This document shows positions 41,993-52,098 of a stretch of 64,000 nt of DNA, in pieces. The DNA lies in contig NC_016940.1 in the NCBI RefSeq assembly GCF_000250635.1, forward strand, positions 62,001 to 126,000, in the 5' to 3' direction. Source of the stretch: Saprospira grandis str. Lewin (GTDB lineage: Bacteria > Bacteroidota > Bacteroidia > Chitinophagales > Saprospiraceae). The notes below the pieces were generated by a model that saw nothing but the letters and a program-made list of their open reading frames with translations, ran no database searches and was not told the origin of the DNA. The translations under genes and the position numbers were made by a program. Each line of letters opens with the position of its first letter. Within the stretch, counting starts at the first letter, position 1.

Positions 41993-44900
41993 CTATCGCT
42001 TAATCACCAAAGGCTGAGTAGCCTGTGTACGGGCCTCTGTATCGATGATACGGACCATATACATAGCAGGAGCTAGCTCTGCAGTGGGGATGGTGTAGCT
42101 TTGTTGGCCAACTTGAGTAATCGTTTGGCTGTAAACCACCTGACCGTTTAGGGCCACAACTTGTAGCTCTAGGTTACGGCTTTCGGCTAGTTCGAAGCTA
42201 AGCGTTACTTGTTGGTTGGCGGGGTTGGGGAAGAGCTGAATTTGCTCTAGGCCAGCCACATTAGTTACGGCTACAACAATAGTTACAGAAGCGCTATCTT
42301 GGCAACCGTTGGCGTCAGTTACAGTAACAGTTTGTAGGCCAGTGGCTACGACTGTATCGCTAGTAGAACCATTGGTCCAGCTATAGCTATAGGGTGTAGT
42401 ACCACCAGTTACGTTAGCAGTAGCGGTTCCGTCGCCATTATCTGTAGTAGTCGTTACTAGGGCGGTGGGTTCAGAAATAGTTACCGTAGCAACATCAGAA
42501 CAGCCTAGGCTATCTGTAACCGTTACAGAATAGCTTCCTGCGGCAAGGTTGCTGGCCACAGCTGTAGTTTGGTTAGCTGCGGTAGCATCCCAAGCGTAAG
42601 TATAGGGGGCAATGCCTACTGTAGCCGTAGCAGTTGCTTCAGCAGTAGCATTTCCGTTACAATCGACATCAGTTGTAGCAAGAGCGCTAGCGGTAACATC
42701 TGAAGCTGTAATACCAACGCTTGCCGTGTCGTTATTTGCATTTACATCCCCAGTAAGACTAACGACTGCAGTGACAGCGGTACTTCCTGAAGGAGCGGGG
42801 AAAGGACCAACAGCTACGATAGCAGAATCGCCAGCGGGGATATTATTTTCTGTGCCAGTAGCGACAGAAACACCAGCAGAGGTAACTGTATAGTTAGCAG
42901 CGGCAAGGGTATCTGTACCTAGGTTATAGATAACCAATTGGGCGGTAACATCTTCGCCAGCACAGTAAGTAGGCATAAGGCCAGTGAGTGCGACAGAAGC
43001 ATCAGCAATAGAAACACAGTTCGTCCGGCTAACATCTAGCTGGAAAGCACCTGTATTGCTTAAATAGCCTTCAACAAGGATAAAAATGGTATCTCCCTCG
43101 TTATAAGTAGTATCATTGGTAATATCGAGGCCTAGCATAGAAGTGCGATAGGTTGTTCCACCATCATCGTCAGTGTCAAGCAATGTGCTAGCATCAGCAG
43201 CATAAATGCGAAGGTAAGTATCAAAAGAAGAGTTACTCAAATCAATATAAAGAGAATCTGTACAAGGTTCAATGACATACATAAACCAAGCGTCTCCGGC
43301 TGTATATCCAATTGTATTGCTAAAGCAATCTGTATTTCCGGTAAAAGAGCTGGGTGCTGCACCTACAACAGTAGCTCCAGATGCAGAGTCATTGGGGTAG
43401 GTAATTGCTCTACTGCTAATATCGAGTACGTAATTACCATTGTTGCTAGCAGCCCCTTCTACTAAGATGTAGAGGGTATCTCCTTCATTATAATTAGCAT
43501 TATTTAGAACGCTAAAGGTGAAGCTAGAGGTATTATTAGCTCCACTATTATCATCGCTATCTAGCAAGCTGCTATCAGCGGCATAAATACTTAGGTAAGT
43601 ATCAAAGTTAGAGCTATCTAATCCGATAAATACAGAATCTGTACAAGGTTCAATAATATATTGGAACCAAACATCATTAGAGGCATTGCCCATCGTGTTG
43701 TTATAACAAGCTGTATTACCTGTATTATTGTAAGGAAGACCACCAATAACAAAGGGAGCACTCATTGAGTCTCCTACAGCAGGGCTGCCAAAGGTAGCTG
43801 TAAAGTCTAAAGCATAATTACCTACGTCTGTTGTACCATAGCCCTCAACCAAGATATAAATGGTATCGCCCTCGTTGTAGTCTGTGTTTCCACTTAGCAC
43901 TAGCTCCAAGCGAGACGTAGAAGTACCAGATACAACATCATCATTATAGTCTAAAACGGTACTGCCATCTGCAGCAAGTACAGAGAGATAAGTATCAAAG
44001 TCAGAGCTATCTAGACCAATGTACAAAGAGTCTGTACAAGCCGGAATTACATAACTAAACCAAACATCAGGAGAAGATCTACGAGCTGTGTTGGTATAAC
44101 AAACGCTAGTATTACCCGTCATGCTAAATGTAGCACTATTGATCGGAATTGCTAAGTGGGTAGAATCCCCAGCAGGTACAGAAGTACAGCTAGTCGCAAA
44201 AGCAACAGGGCCAACCCAGTTAGAAGTGCTCGCATTATTGCTAGCAGGCGTGTAGCTGCCAGCAGGATATACAGAGGCGCAAGTACCATTCGTGCTACAG
44301 TTATCATTGGCATTGGGGCCAGATAGCGTCCAATCCGCTACATTAAAAGTAGCAGAAGGGGTAGCAGTACCCATACGATAAGCCCAGCCATCTAGGTATT
44401 CCCAAGCTTCGCCTGTACCGTCCGTGTTCACATCACCAAATACATCAATTACTGTAGTGTTCTCATACAACTCAATGGCGTCATCACCATTTACGTTTAC
44501 TGTACCATCGATAATATCCGCATCAAAGCCCATATAATCACGGAAGCCAGCAGAGTCACTCGCTACATAAATACGAGTACCCGCTACTGCAGGACCAGAA
44601 GGAAAGTTCACCTCTGCACCAGCCGTAGTTCCGCTACCATTGTTGGCAGAACTCAAGCCATAAATAGAGAGGTCTGCAACATCATTGATGACCACTACCT
44701 CTACAAATTTAGGCGTACCGCCAGTCAAAGGACCGTCCATTACACCAGCAATAGCCATGTTGGCGCTAGTTCCTGTGCCCGCACCACAGTAGTCACGTAC
44801 ATAGGCCTCATAAGCTGTAGCAGCTGTCAAGCCTGTAGCCGTATAAGGATTGGCCGCAGTAACAGTACCAGAACTAGGCGTGCCGCCAGCAGGAACAATA

Positions 44901-45535
44901 GCAATCTCTGCCTGAGCAGCACCACCTGTCGTCCAAGCTACCTCCGCAGAGCTAGCCGTTACATTGCTCACCGTCAAGGCTGTAGGATCCAAACAAGGAA
45001 GCGCACCAATGGTTACATCATCAATAAACCAACTGTCTCCGTTATCTTGCTCCATGACAAAAGCAACATAGATAGACTGTCCCACATAAGCACTCAAGTC
45101 AACTGTTTTCACGCTATAAGTTGTCGTAAAATCTGTCTCTACTTGGGTGTCTACAATGGTAAATGTGCTAGTGTCTGTCTGAGAGCTAGTAGATACCCGA
45201 ATAGTATAAACCGTTTCCCAATCTGGGGTAAATGATTGCTTTTGATAAAAAGTCAAGTCACTGTTCCCCGCCGTAATAGCCACCGCTGGAGTCACCATCC
45301 AGTCTACCGCATTACCGCCGGTTACATTCTCATAACGTACCTTTGCAGCCTGAGCTCCACTATTTGCAGCAGTATCAACCGCCCAAGAATAGGTGGTACC
45401 AATACCGTTGTCAAAAATGGCCCAACCCGCAGGAGGTACACTGCCTTCAAAATCTTCACTCAACTGCGCAGACAAAATGCCGCTAGAAAAGCAAAGACCC
45501 AAAAAGAGCAGCCAACTCAATTGTAGTTTTCGCAT
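41993..45535 (-). CDS. Large type IX-secreted surface protein with SprB repeats
   Basis: This 1180-residue protein has a signal peptide (MRKLQLSWLLFLGLCFSSGILSAQ broken near residue 23). Next comes a MAM/choice-of-anchor-like jelly-roll (SEDFEGSVPPAGWAIFDNG), then a fibronectin type III domain near 182-255 and a lamin-tail-like region near 260-420. Three copies of a pre-peptidase-like module follow, marked by CTDSLYIGLDSSDFDTYLS, CTDSVFIGLDSSNFDTYLS and CTDSLYIDLSNSSFDTYLR. A CARDB-like strand region comes near 870-960, then two SprB-type repeats (YTYAWDATAANQTTAV and YSYSWTNGSTSDTVV). The last 80 residues are a Por sorting domain (QLFPNPANQQVTLSFEL ... APAMYMVRI). It should be exported by the type IX system and displayed or released, possibly as an adhesin. 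Confidence 0.92.
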   Translation of the reverse strand: MRKLQLSWLLFLGLCFSSGILSAQLSEDFEGSVPPAGWAIFDNGIGTTYSWAVDTAANSGAQAAKVRYENVTGGNAVDWMVTPAVAITAGNSDLTFYQKQSFTPDWETVYTIRVSTSSQTDTSTFTIVDTQVETDFTTTYSVKTVDLSAYVGQSIYVAFVMEQDNGDSWFIDDVTIGALPCLDPTALTVSNVTASSAEVAWTTGGAAQAEIAIVPAGGTPSSGTVTAANPYTATGLTAATAYEAYVRDYCGAGTGTSANMAIAGVMDGPLTGGTPKFVEVVVINDVADLSIYGLSSANNGSGTTAGAEVNFPSGPAVAGTRIYVASDSAGFRDYMGFDADIIDGTVNVNGDDAIELYENTTVIDVFGDVNTDGTGEAWEYLDGWAYRMGTATPSATFNVADWTLSGPNANDNCSTNGTCASVYPAGSYTPASNNASTSNWVGPVAFATSCTSVPAGDSTHLAIPINSATFSMTGNTSVCYTNTARRSSPDVWFSYVIPACTDSLYIGLDSSDFDTYLSVLAADGSTVLDYNDDVVSGTSTSRLELVLSGNTDYNEGDTIYILVEGYGTTDVGNYALDFTATFGSPAVGDSMSAPFVIGGLPYNNTGNTACYNNTMGNASNDVWFQYIIEPCTDSVFIGLDSSNFDTYLSIYAADSSLLDSDDNSGANNTSSFTFSVLNNANYNEGDTLYILVEGAASNNGNYVLDISSRAITYPNDSASGATVVGAAPSSFTGNTDCFSNTIGYTAGDAWFMYVIEPCTDSLYIDLSNSSFDTYLRIYAADASTLLDTDDDGGTTYRTSMLGLDITNDTTYNEGDTIFILVEGYLSNTGAFQLDVSRTNCVSIADASVALTGLMPTYCAGEDVTAQLVIYNLGTDTLAAANYTVTSAGVSVATGTENNIPAGDSAIVAVGPFPAPSGSTAVTAVVSLTGDVNANNDTASVGITASDVTASALATTDVDCNGNATAEATATATVGIAPYTYAWDATAANQTTAVASNLAAGSYSVTVTDSLGCSDVATVTISEPTALVTTTTDNGDGTATANVTGGTTPYSYSWTNGSTSDTVVATGLQTVTVTDANGCQDSASVTIVVAVTNVAGLEQIQLFPNPANQQVTLSFELAESRNLELQVVALNGQVVYSQTITQVGQQSYTIPTAELAPAMYMVRIIDTEARTQATQPLVIKR

Positions 45536-45752
45536 AAATAAAATGTTGTTATAAAATAGTTAGAAAATATTTTTTGGGACACAAAAAAACCTATACGCCT
45601 CTACGAAATAGAGTGGTTAGGTTTGCTTGTCGATATAGGCTTCTATGCCCAAAACGGCTCTAATATAAGCTTTTGTTAGCAAATTGTAAAGTATTTATGA
45701 CTCACTAACTTTCACCTTTTTAATTTTATAGTACATTATTTTTTCTTTTTTT

Positions 45753-45885
45753 GGGGCTGCCCCTCCCTTTGGTCGGGTCGGGCCATTGCGCAGCTCGCAA
45801 GTCTGCTCGGCCCTGCAGCGCTTTCAGCGCTTTGGTCTGCCGCCTGCGGCGGCCCTGCTACAGCCCCTCAGCCAGGGCGGCCTGC
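45753..45885 (+). repeat. Dispersed GC-rich hairpin repeat, copy 14 (subfamily A)
   Basis: GGGGCTGCCCC after a T-run, TCGGGCC, the core variant CTCGCAAGTCTGCTCGGCC, an AGCGCTTTCAGCGCT hairpin, a GCCGCCTGCGGCGGC hairpin, and CCCCTCAGCC. Confidence 0.92.
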
Positions 45886-45934
45886 TCTGCTTTGGGCCTT
45901 TTGTAGTAGCTTGGGTGCTCGCCTTTGCCCTAAA

Positions 45935-45965
45935 CAAAAAAGCGGTAGTGCTGTCGCACTACCGC
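45935..45965 (-). terminator. Intrinsic terminator of the carboxypeptidase-regulatory-like gene
   Basis: GCGGTAGTGC and its complement pair around a four-base loop. On the minus strand a T-run follows. Confidence 0.88.
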
Positions 45966-45977
45966 CCCCAAAATGAG

Positions 45978-46430
45978 CTATTTTTTTCTGGACCAAAATC
46001 GCCAGAATTTTCTTTTCCTTTTTCGCTTTTTGGGCTTTTTCTTTGGCCGATAATCTGCCAAAACTTCTGCTATATTCAGTTTCAAACTGTCGTTCATCAA
46101 AAAGCTTTGCCCTTCCATCCCAATCTCTAGCGTCAAAAGGTCCAAGGGGGCCAATTTTATCTCTGTTACCCAAAGTAAGGCATAGCCCGCTTTTTGTCCC
46201 TGCAAAATATATTGCCCCGGCGGAATATTATAAATAGAGAAATGCCCCTTGCTATCTGTCGAAGCACTAAGCTGTATAGCCCCATCCAAGGTCAATAAAC
46301 TCAATTGCATGTCCACTAAAGGATCTGAAGAAAGCTCGTCGTAAATGCGGCCGCCAAGGGCGGCCTCTTCTTGGCCCAAAAGAACTAGAGCATAAAAAAA
46401 ACTAAGGAGAAAGACTAGGATTTTAGGCAT
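45978..46430 (-). CDS. Exported protein with a carboxypeptidase-regulatory-like beta sandwich
   Basis: The 150-residue protein has a signal peptide (MPKILVFLLSFFYALVLLGQ). One beta-sandwich of the CarboxypepD_reg type covers residues about 25-105: GGRIYDELSSDPLVDMQLSL, then SASTDSKGHFSIYNIPPGQYIL. The C-terminus is a very basic tail (KKKPKKRKRKRK, then FWRFWSRKK) that could bind nucleic acid, lipid or an acidic surface. There is no lipobox and no sorting domain. It ends 10 bases downstream of folC on the same strand and is probably cotranscribed. The role is unknown. Confidence 0.75.
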   Translation of the reverse strand: MPKILVFLLSFFYALVLLGQEEAALGGRIYDELSSDPLVDMQLSLLTLDGAIQLSASTDSKGHFSIYNIPPGQYILQGQKAGYALLWVTEIKLAPLDLLTLEIGMEGQSFLMNDSLKLNIAEVLADYRPKKKPKKRKRKRKFWRFWSRKK

Positions 46431-46440
46431 GGCAGTTCGT

Positions 46441-47748
46441 TTATAAAATTTCAGCTACTACAAAAATACTGCCCCCCACAAATATAATATCCTCTTTTTT
46501 GGCCATTGCTTTAGCTGCGGCCAAAGCTGCGGCTACGCTTTCATGGGCGCTTCCCTTTAGGCCAAAATTAGCGGCTTCTTGGGCCAGTTGCTCCGCAGGC
46601 TTGGCTCTGGGAATTTGCGCTGCAGCAAAGTAATAGTTGGCCGCCTTGGGCAGGGCCGCCAAAATTTTATCAGCCGATTTATCCCGAACCATCCCAAAGA
46701 CAAAATGCAGTTGCGCATATTCCATTTTGGCCAGCATCTGCCCCAAATAACGCAAACCATCTACATTATGGGCCGAATCGCAAAGTAGCATGGGCGGCCC
46801 CTCTTCCAAGAGCTGCCAACGGCCCATAAATCCCGTTAAGGACCTAATATTCGCTAGGGCAAATTTTATTTTCTTTTCCGAGAGCTCAATCAGCTGTTTT
46901 TCCTGCATTAGGTGCAAGGCCGCCAAGGCCAAACGCAGATTGAAAAACTGAAAATCTCCTGCTAGGTCCAGAAAAATATCCGCAGCAGCTAAATGTCTAT
47001 ATTGGTAATTATAGTGGCCACCCAATAAGTTTTCTTCGCCTTTTTCGAGTTGGACCAATTCCTCGGCATAATAAAGCGGGGCCTGCTCAACTTTGGCTTT
47101 TTGCGCAAAAGCTTGGGCAATTTCTTCGCTCTGCCGCTCGCCAATAATGACTGGGGTTTGGGCCTTAATAATGCCCGCCTTTTCGCCTGCAATTAGCCCT
47201 AAACTTTCGCCCAAAATATCACTATGGTCCCAACCAATATTCGTAATGAGGCTGAGCTCGGGCGAAATAATATTAGTAGAGTCTAAACGTCCCCCCAAGC
47301 CCGTTTCAATAATGGCCCAATCTACTTTTTGCTGGGCAAAATAATGAAAAGCCATGCCTACAGTCAACTCAAAAAAAGAGAGCTGTTGGTCCAAAATAAA
47401 CTCCTCTTGCTCCCCCACAAAGTTAACCACCTCTTCCTCCGAGATGTACTGCCCGTTAATTTTTATTCGCTCTCTAAAGTCTTTATAATGAGGCGAACTA
47501 TAGATGCCGACTTTATAGCCCTGCGCTTGTAGCAAGCCCGCCAAAACATGAGTGCTTGACCCCTTGCCATTGGTGCCCGCAATATGGACCGAGCGAAACT
47601 TTTTTTCGGGCGCTCCCAAGCGTTCCGACAAGCGCCAACTGTTGTCTAAGGTCTTTTTAAAGGCCGTACTCCCCTGCCGCTGAAACATAGGGAGCTGAGC
47701 ATATAAAAAATCTAGGGCCTCTTGATAAGAGCGGTTATTCTTCTTCAT
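46441..47748 (-). CDS. folC: Bifunctional folylpolyglutamate synthase/dihydrofolate synthase
   Basis: FolC adds Glu to dihydropteroate and then further Glu residues to folates. The 435-residue protein has the Mur-ligase-like ATP site HIAGTNGKGSSTHVLAGLL near residues 55-73, and IYSSPHYKDFRERIKING near 80-97. AIIETGLGGRLDSTN (near 141) binds Mg2+, and SLITNIGWDHSDILG follows. The C-terminal domain has LLCDSAHNVDG near 323. Its start overlaps the end of the upstream lipoprotein gene by 14 bases, so the two are cotranslated. Confidence 0.96.
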   Translation of the reverse strand: MKKNNRSYQEALDFLYAQLPMFQRQGSTAFKKTLDNSWRLSERLGAPEKKFRSVHIAGTNGKGSSTHVLAGLLQAQGYKVGIYSSPHYKDFRERIKINGQYISEEEVVNFVGEQEEFILDQQLSFFELTVGMAFHYFAQQKVDWAIIETGLGGRLDSTNIISPELSLITNIGWDHSDILGESLGLIAGEKAGIIKAQTPVIIGERQSEEIAQAFAQKAKVEQAPLYYAEELVQLEKGEENLLGGHYNYQYRHLAAADIFLDLAGDFQFFNLRLALAALHLMQEKQLIELSEKKIKFALANIRSLTGFMGRWQLLEEGPPMLLCDSAHNVDGLRYLGQMLAKMEYAQLHFVFGMVRDKSADKILAALPKAANYYFAAAQIPRAKPAEQLAQEAANFGLKGSAHESVAAALAAAKAMAKKEDIIFVGGSIFVVAEIL

Positions 47749-48262
47749 TCGTTTGTCTTAAGGTCAGACTAATTACCGTATAACTTTTACTCGTCAATTT
47801 GTCAATTTGGGCCGTGAAGCCATCTTGCAGCAAAAGCGGTTGATTGTACTCAAAATTGGGGGCTCTACGCCCAAATAGCTCAGCATAATTACCTAGCATA
47901 CTAAGCTGCGGATGCGATTGGCCCAATTGCAAGAAAATGCCCGCCAAAAGTCTAGCGCAATCGCTAGGCGGCAAATCGGCTGGAATGGGGTCCTGGCTAT
48001 CGTCTATCTCAAAATGCAGTTCTTGGACCAAATCCTTGCAGCCCTTTTGTAAAAAACGGACCTTAATCGGATAGCGCAAAATGCCATCGAGCTCAAAGTT
48101 TTCGCTAGAACCACCCTCAAAACTTTCATATTGATAGTTTTTGATAAGCGAAAGCTCTTGGGGAAAAACAGCGGGAAATTCGGTAAAGGTACAGCCTTTT
48201 TCCTCGCCCTTACAAGACCAAAGCAAGCCAAGCAGCAATAGTCCCAAACATAGTTTTTTCAT
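47735..48262 (-). CDS. Lipoprotein upstream of folC, function unknown
   Basis: From the ATG at 48262 the protein starts MKKLCLGLLLLGLLWSCKG, a clear lipoprotein signal with the Cys at 17. The frame extends upstream to 48298, but that adds non-signal residues before the Met and is rejected. The mature part (about 158 residues) is rich in Gly, Leu and Gln and has several Cys (CTFTEFPAV, CKDLVQEL, DCARLLAG), which may form disulfides. I recognise no family. It overlaps folC by 14 bases, but no folate-related role can be claimed. Confidence 0.72.
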   Translation of the reverse strand: MKKLCLGLLLLGLLWSCKGEEKGCTFTEFPAVFPQELSLIKNYQYESFEGGSSENFELDGILRYPIKVRFLQKGCKDLVQELHFEIDDSQDPIPADLPPSDCARLLAGIFLQLGQSHPQLSMLGNYAELFGRRAPNFEYNQPLLLQDGFTAQIDKLTSKSYTVISLTLRQTNEEE

Positions 48263-48351
48263 GAATGTAGTCATTGTTTTGAGGGAGCAAATTAGCATTT
48301 TTTTGCCCTTTTCTAAAATCCTTTGGGGCTTATGTATGGGGCTAGGAGCTG

Positions 48352-48476
48352 CTCGGCCTAGCGATGTGCAGCAGTGGCCGAAGGCCAGACCAAGGCGCTT
48401 TGCGCCGCAGGGCCGAGCGAAGAGCGAGCTGCGAAACGTAGCGCCGACGACCGAAGGGAGGCGGAGGCCCCAAAAA
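48352..48476 (-). repeat. Dispersed GC-rich hairpin repeat, copy 15 (subfamily B)
   Basis: The minus strand has GGGGCCTCCGCC, GGCGCTACG, the diverged core CTCGCTCTTCGCTCGGCC, a GCGGCGCAAAGCGCC hairpin, GGTCTGGCCTTCGGCC and ACATCGCTAGGC. Confidence 0.9.
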
Positions 48477-48492
48477 CAACAGGGAGCCCCAA

Positions 48493-48611
48493 AGCGACAA
48501 CAAGGCCTTCAGGCCGCAGTTCGACGACCGAAGGGAGTAACCGCCGCAAGGCTGCAGGCCGCAGCGACAACAAGCCCTTTAGGGCGCAGTTCGACGACTG
48601 AAAGGAGTAAC
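48493..48611. repeat. Tandem pair of 49-bp units, 70-bp period
   Basis: Units start AGCGACAACAAG at 48493 and 48563 and end in GGAGTAAC. The hairpin inside is GGCCTTCAGGCC in the first and GCCCTTTAGGGC in the second, so arms changed but pairing is kept. CGACGACCGAAGGGAG also occurs in copy 15, so the pair may be an extension of that repeat. Confidence 0.85.
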
Positions 48612-48620
48612 GCCCCAAAA

Positions 48621-48658
48621 AATAAAAAACCAGAAAGCCTCGAAAGACTTTCTGGTTT
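48621..48658 (-). terminator. Intrinsic terminator of groES-groEL
   Basis: AAACCAGAAAG and its complement pair around a 10-base loop. On the minus strand a T-rich run follows. Confidence 0.88.
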
Positions 48659-48681
48659 GTAAAATAGTCAGGGGAGATGAT

Positions 48682-50331
<1,650 letters not shown>

Positions 50332-50366
50332 CTAGTGTTTTAAAATTTGAGAAAAAAGATGAAAAC

Positions 50367-50633
50367 TTAGTCAAGAATAACAAGAATGTCATCCTCACGC
50401 ATAATGAGGTAATCTTTTCCCTGATGGCTGATCTCTTGGCCAGCATATTTGCCATAAAGCACAACATCATCCACTTTTACAGTAAGGGCATTTCCGTCTT
50501 TACCAGGACCAACGGCCACTACTACACCTCTCTGAGGCTTTTCTTTTGCCTGTTCGGGCAAGATAATACCACCTTTAGATTTTTCTTCAGCGGCGGCAGG
50601 TTGCACAACAACGCGATCGTTGATGGGTCTCAT
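50367..50633 (-). CDS. groES: Co-chaperonin GroES (Hsp10)
   Basis: The 88-residue lid of the chaperonin begins MRPINDRVVVQPAAAEEKSKGGIILPEQA, with the mobile loop GGIILPEQAKEKPQ that docks on GroEL, then VVAVGPGKDG and the dome and core strands VLYGKYAGQEI and YLIMREDDILVIL. The length is slightly under the usual 94-97, which is normal for Bacteroidota. It lies upstream of groEL on the same strand. The upstream region lacks CIRCE but holds a cluster of CTGACA/TGTCAG boxes. Confidence 0.97.
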   Translation of the reverse strand: MRPINDRVVVQPAAAEEKSKGGIILPEQAKEKPQRGVVVAVGPGKDGNALTVKVDDVVLYGKYAGQEISHQGKDYLIMREDDILVILD

Positions 50634-50860
50634 AGCTAAACTGTTTTTTAGTTATAGATGAATTCTTTTTTCAATAAAATGTCTGTCTTCTTTTGGCCCT
50701 TTTGGGCCCTAATTAAAGTCAGACAGCCCTCTATTAACAGCTCTTGTGCCAGTTGCCAAAAAGAAAAAAAAGGCTGCATTTTTGACAGAAAGCCGTTCTT
50801 TTTGTCAGTTTTCCCTGACAGTCCTGTCAGTTTTTTTATCTGCCACTAGCTAGGCAGCTC
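50634..50860. other. groE upstream region
   Basis: The 227-bp gap between the RsbR-like gene and groES holds no gene I trust. An in-frame stretch on the plus strand (50658-50849) looks accidental. It includes CTGACA/TGTCAG boxes and no CIRCE sequence. No TAnnTTTG promoter was seen. Confidence 0.6.
50783..50830 (-). promoter_or_regulatory. Cluster of CTGACA/TGTCAG boxes upstream of groES
   Basis: The 16-bp inverted repeat CTGACAG-TC-CTGTCAG lies at 50815-50830, with further boxes at 50803-50808 and 50783-50788. In the groES direction they lie about 150-200 bases upstream of the start. They could be an alternative promoter or operator for heat-shock control. Confidence 0.5.
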
Positions 50861-51736
50861 TTAGGCAGGAACAACTTTGAGTTGCGTCCACTTAAAAGCT
50901 TGTTCTAAGGCATCTTGCATATGGCTTCGAGTACTTATTTTTCCTGTATCGACTCCTAGTTCTACAAGGGTTTGGGCAATGGCTGGAGAAATTCCCGACA
51001 AAATTGTTCGACAGCCCATTAGCGCAGCAGCTTTACTCACCTTTAAAAAGTAATTGGCCACCGCCGTATCCATAATCGCCACCCCACTAATATCTAAAAT
51101 GAAAACTTTGGTTTGTCGTTGGGCTACTTCATTAAGTACCGTAGACATAATATTTTGAGCCCTTAATGAATCTACAATGCCAACAACAGGCAGCAGTAAT
51201 ATTCCTTCCCAAATTGGAGTCACCGGAGTAGACAACTGACTGAGCATATCGTTCTGCTCTTGCAGCTGTTTATTCATCTCATTATTAAATGTATCAATAG
51301 CCACAAAAACCCCAACACTGCTTGTTCGCTTAAAGGCTTGCATCAACTCAAAGCTCGCTATTTTATAGTATACAAAGGCTTTCTCTATAATTTCATTAAA
51401 GGCAAAAACGGCAGATAGGTAAGCCTCAAAAGGAAGGCCCATTTGCAAAAAGAACAAGACTAGTTTTGAGCTATACTCAATAGAAGAAGCACAAATTTCT
51501 ACGCTAGTAACATGTTCCCAAAAACGATCCGATTGACGATCAAAAACAGAGACAACTTCTTCTGTATAAGCACTGCTGTATTCGGGCTGAGTGGCCATCC
51601 AATGATGAAAGTCCTCAAAAATAGGCGCTTTATATTGCTTAATTTCTTTCATGGCCGAACGCACAAGAAGAAGATCTTCTTCTTGTAATAAAAAAATACT
51701 TCGATAACGCTCAGGAGTGATATGGACAATAGACAT
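50861..51736 (-). CDS. RsbR-like protein: N-terminal sensor plus STAS domain
   Basis: The 291-residue protein has a helical N-terminal half (residues about 5-165) of the globin-like RsbR type and a C-terminal STAS domain at about 170-285. The STAS part reads TPIWEGILLLPVVGIVDSLRAQN, then KVFILDISGVAIMDTAVANYFLKV and GCRTILSGISPAIAQTLVELGVD, which matches the RsbR family that builds stressosomes with RsbS and binds the kinase RsbT. The motif DISGVAIMDTAVA contains the conserved strand and the Thr that can be phosphorylated. No rsbS, rsbT or sigma-factor gene is adjacent. Confidence 0.85.
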   Translation of the reverse strand: MSIVHITPERYRSIFLLQEEDLLLVRSAMKEIKQYKAPIFEDFHHWMATQPEYSSAYTEEVVSVFDRQSDRFWEHVTSVEICASSIEYSSKLVLFFLQMGLPFEAYLSAVFAFNEIIEKAFVYYKIASFELMQAFKRTSSVGVFVAIDTFNNEMNKQLQEQNDMLSQLSTPVTPIWEGILLLPVVGIVDSLRAQNIMSTVLNEVAQRQTKVFILDISGVAIMDTAVANYFLKVSKAAALMGCRTILSGISPAIAQTLVELGVDTGKISTRSHMQDALEQAFKWTQLKVVPA

Positions 51737-51859
51737 AAGGGGTTATATAATAAAGGCTGTGTAAAAATATCGCTATCTGCGATTCATAATAGGGACTATA
51801 TTTTTTTAGTTGGTCACTTTTTATTTTGAAAAACGAACGAAATAGGAGGATTATTTTTT

Positions 51860-51997
51860 GGGGCTGCCCCGCCCTGCGGGCGGGTCGGGCTGTCTCGCAG
51901 CTCGCTATTCGCTCGGCCCTTCGCCAGCTTCGCTGTCTCGGTCTGGCCTGCGGCCACTGCTGCCCATCCCTCAGCCGAGGCCCTTCGGGCCTGTAGG
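51860..51997 (+). repeat. Dispersed GC-rich hairpin repeat, copy 16 (subfamily A)
   Basis: GGGGCTGCCCC, CGCCCTGCGGGCGGG hairpin, TCGGGCTGTCTC, the diverged core CTCGCTATTCGCTCGGCCC, GGTCTGGCCTGCGGCC, TCCCTCAGCC and AGGCCCTTCGGGCCT hairpin. Confidence 0.93.
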
Positions 51998-52098
51998 AAT
52001 GCAAAAGTTTAACAAAAAGCTAGGGGCCAAAAAGGAGCAAAAGCGCATGATAAATAATATCTTAGGTATCCTCATTGATTTTGATACGAATTCCCCAG

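Noticed and set aside
50658-50849. 63-codon plus-strand ORF between groES and the RsbR-like gene
   Set aside because: It runs through AT-rich upstream DNA and the CTGACA boxes; no family, and against likely groES transcription.
50634-50860. CIRCE operator for groE
   Set aside because: TTAGCACTC-N9-GAGTGCTAA was looked for and is not present.
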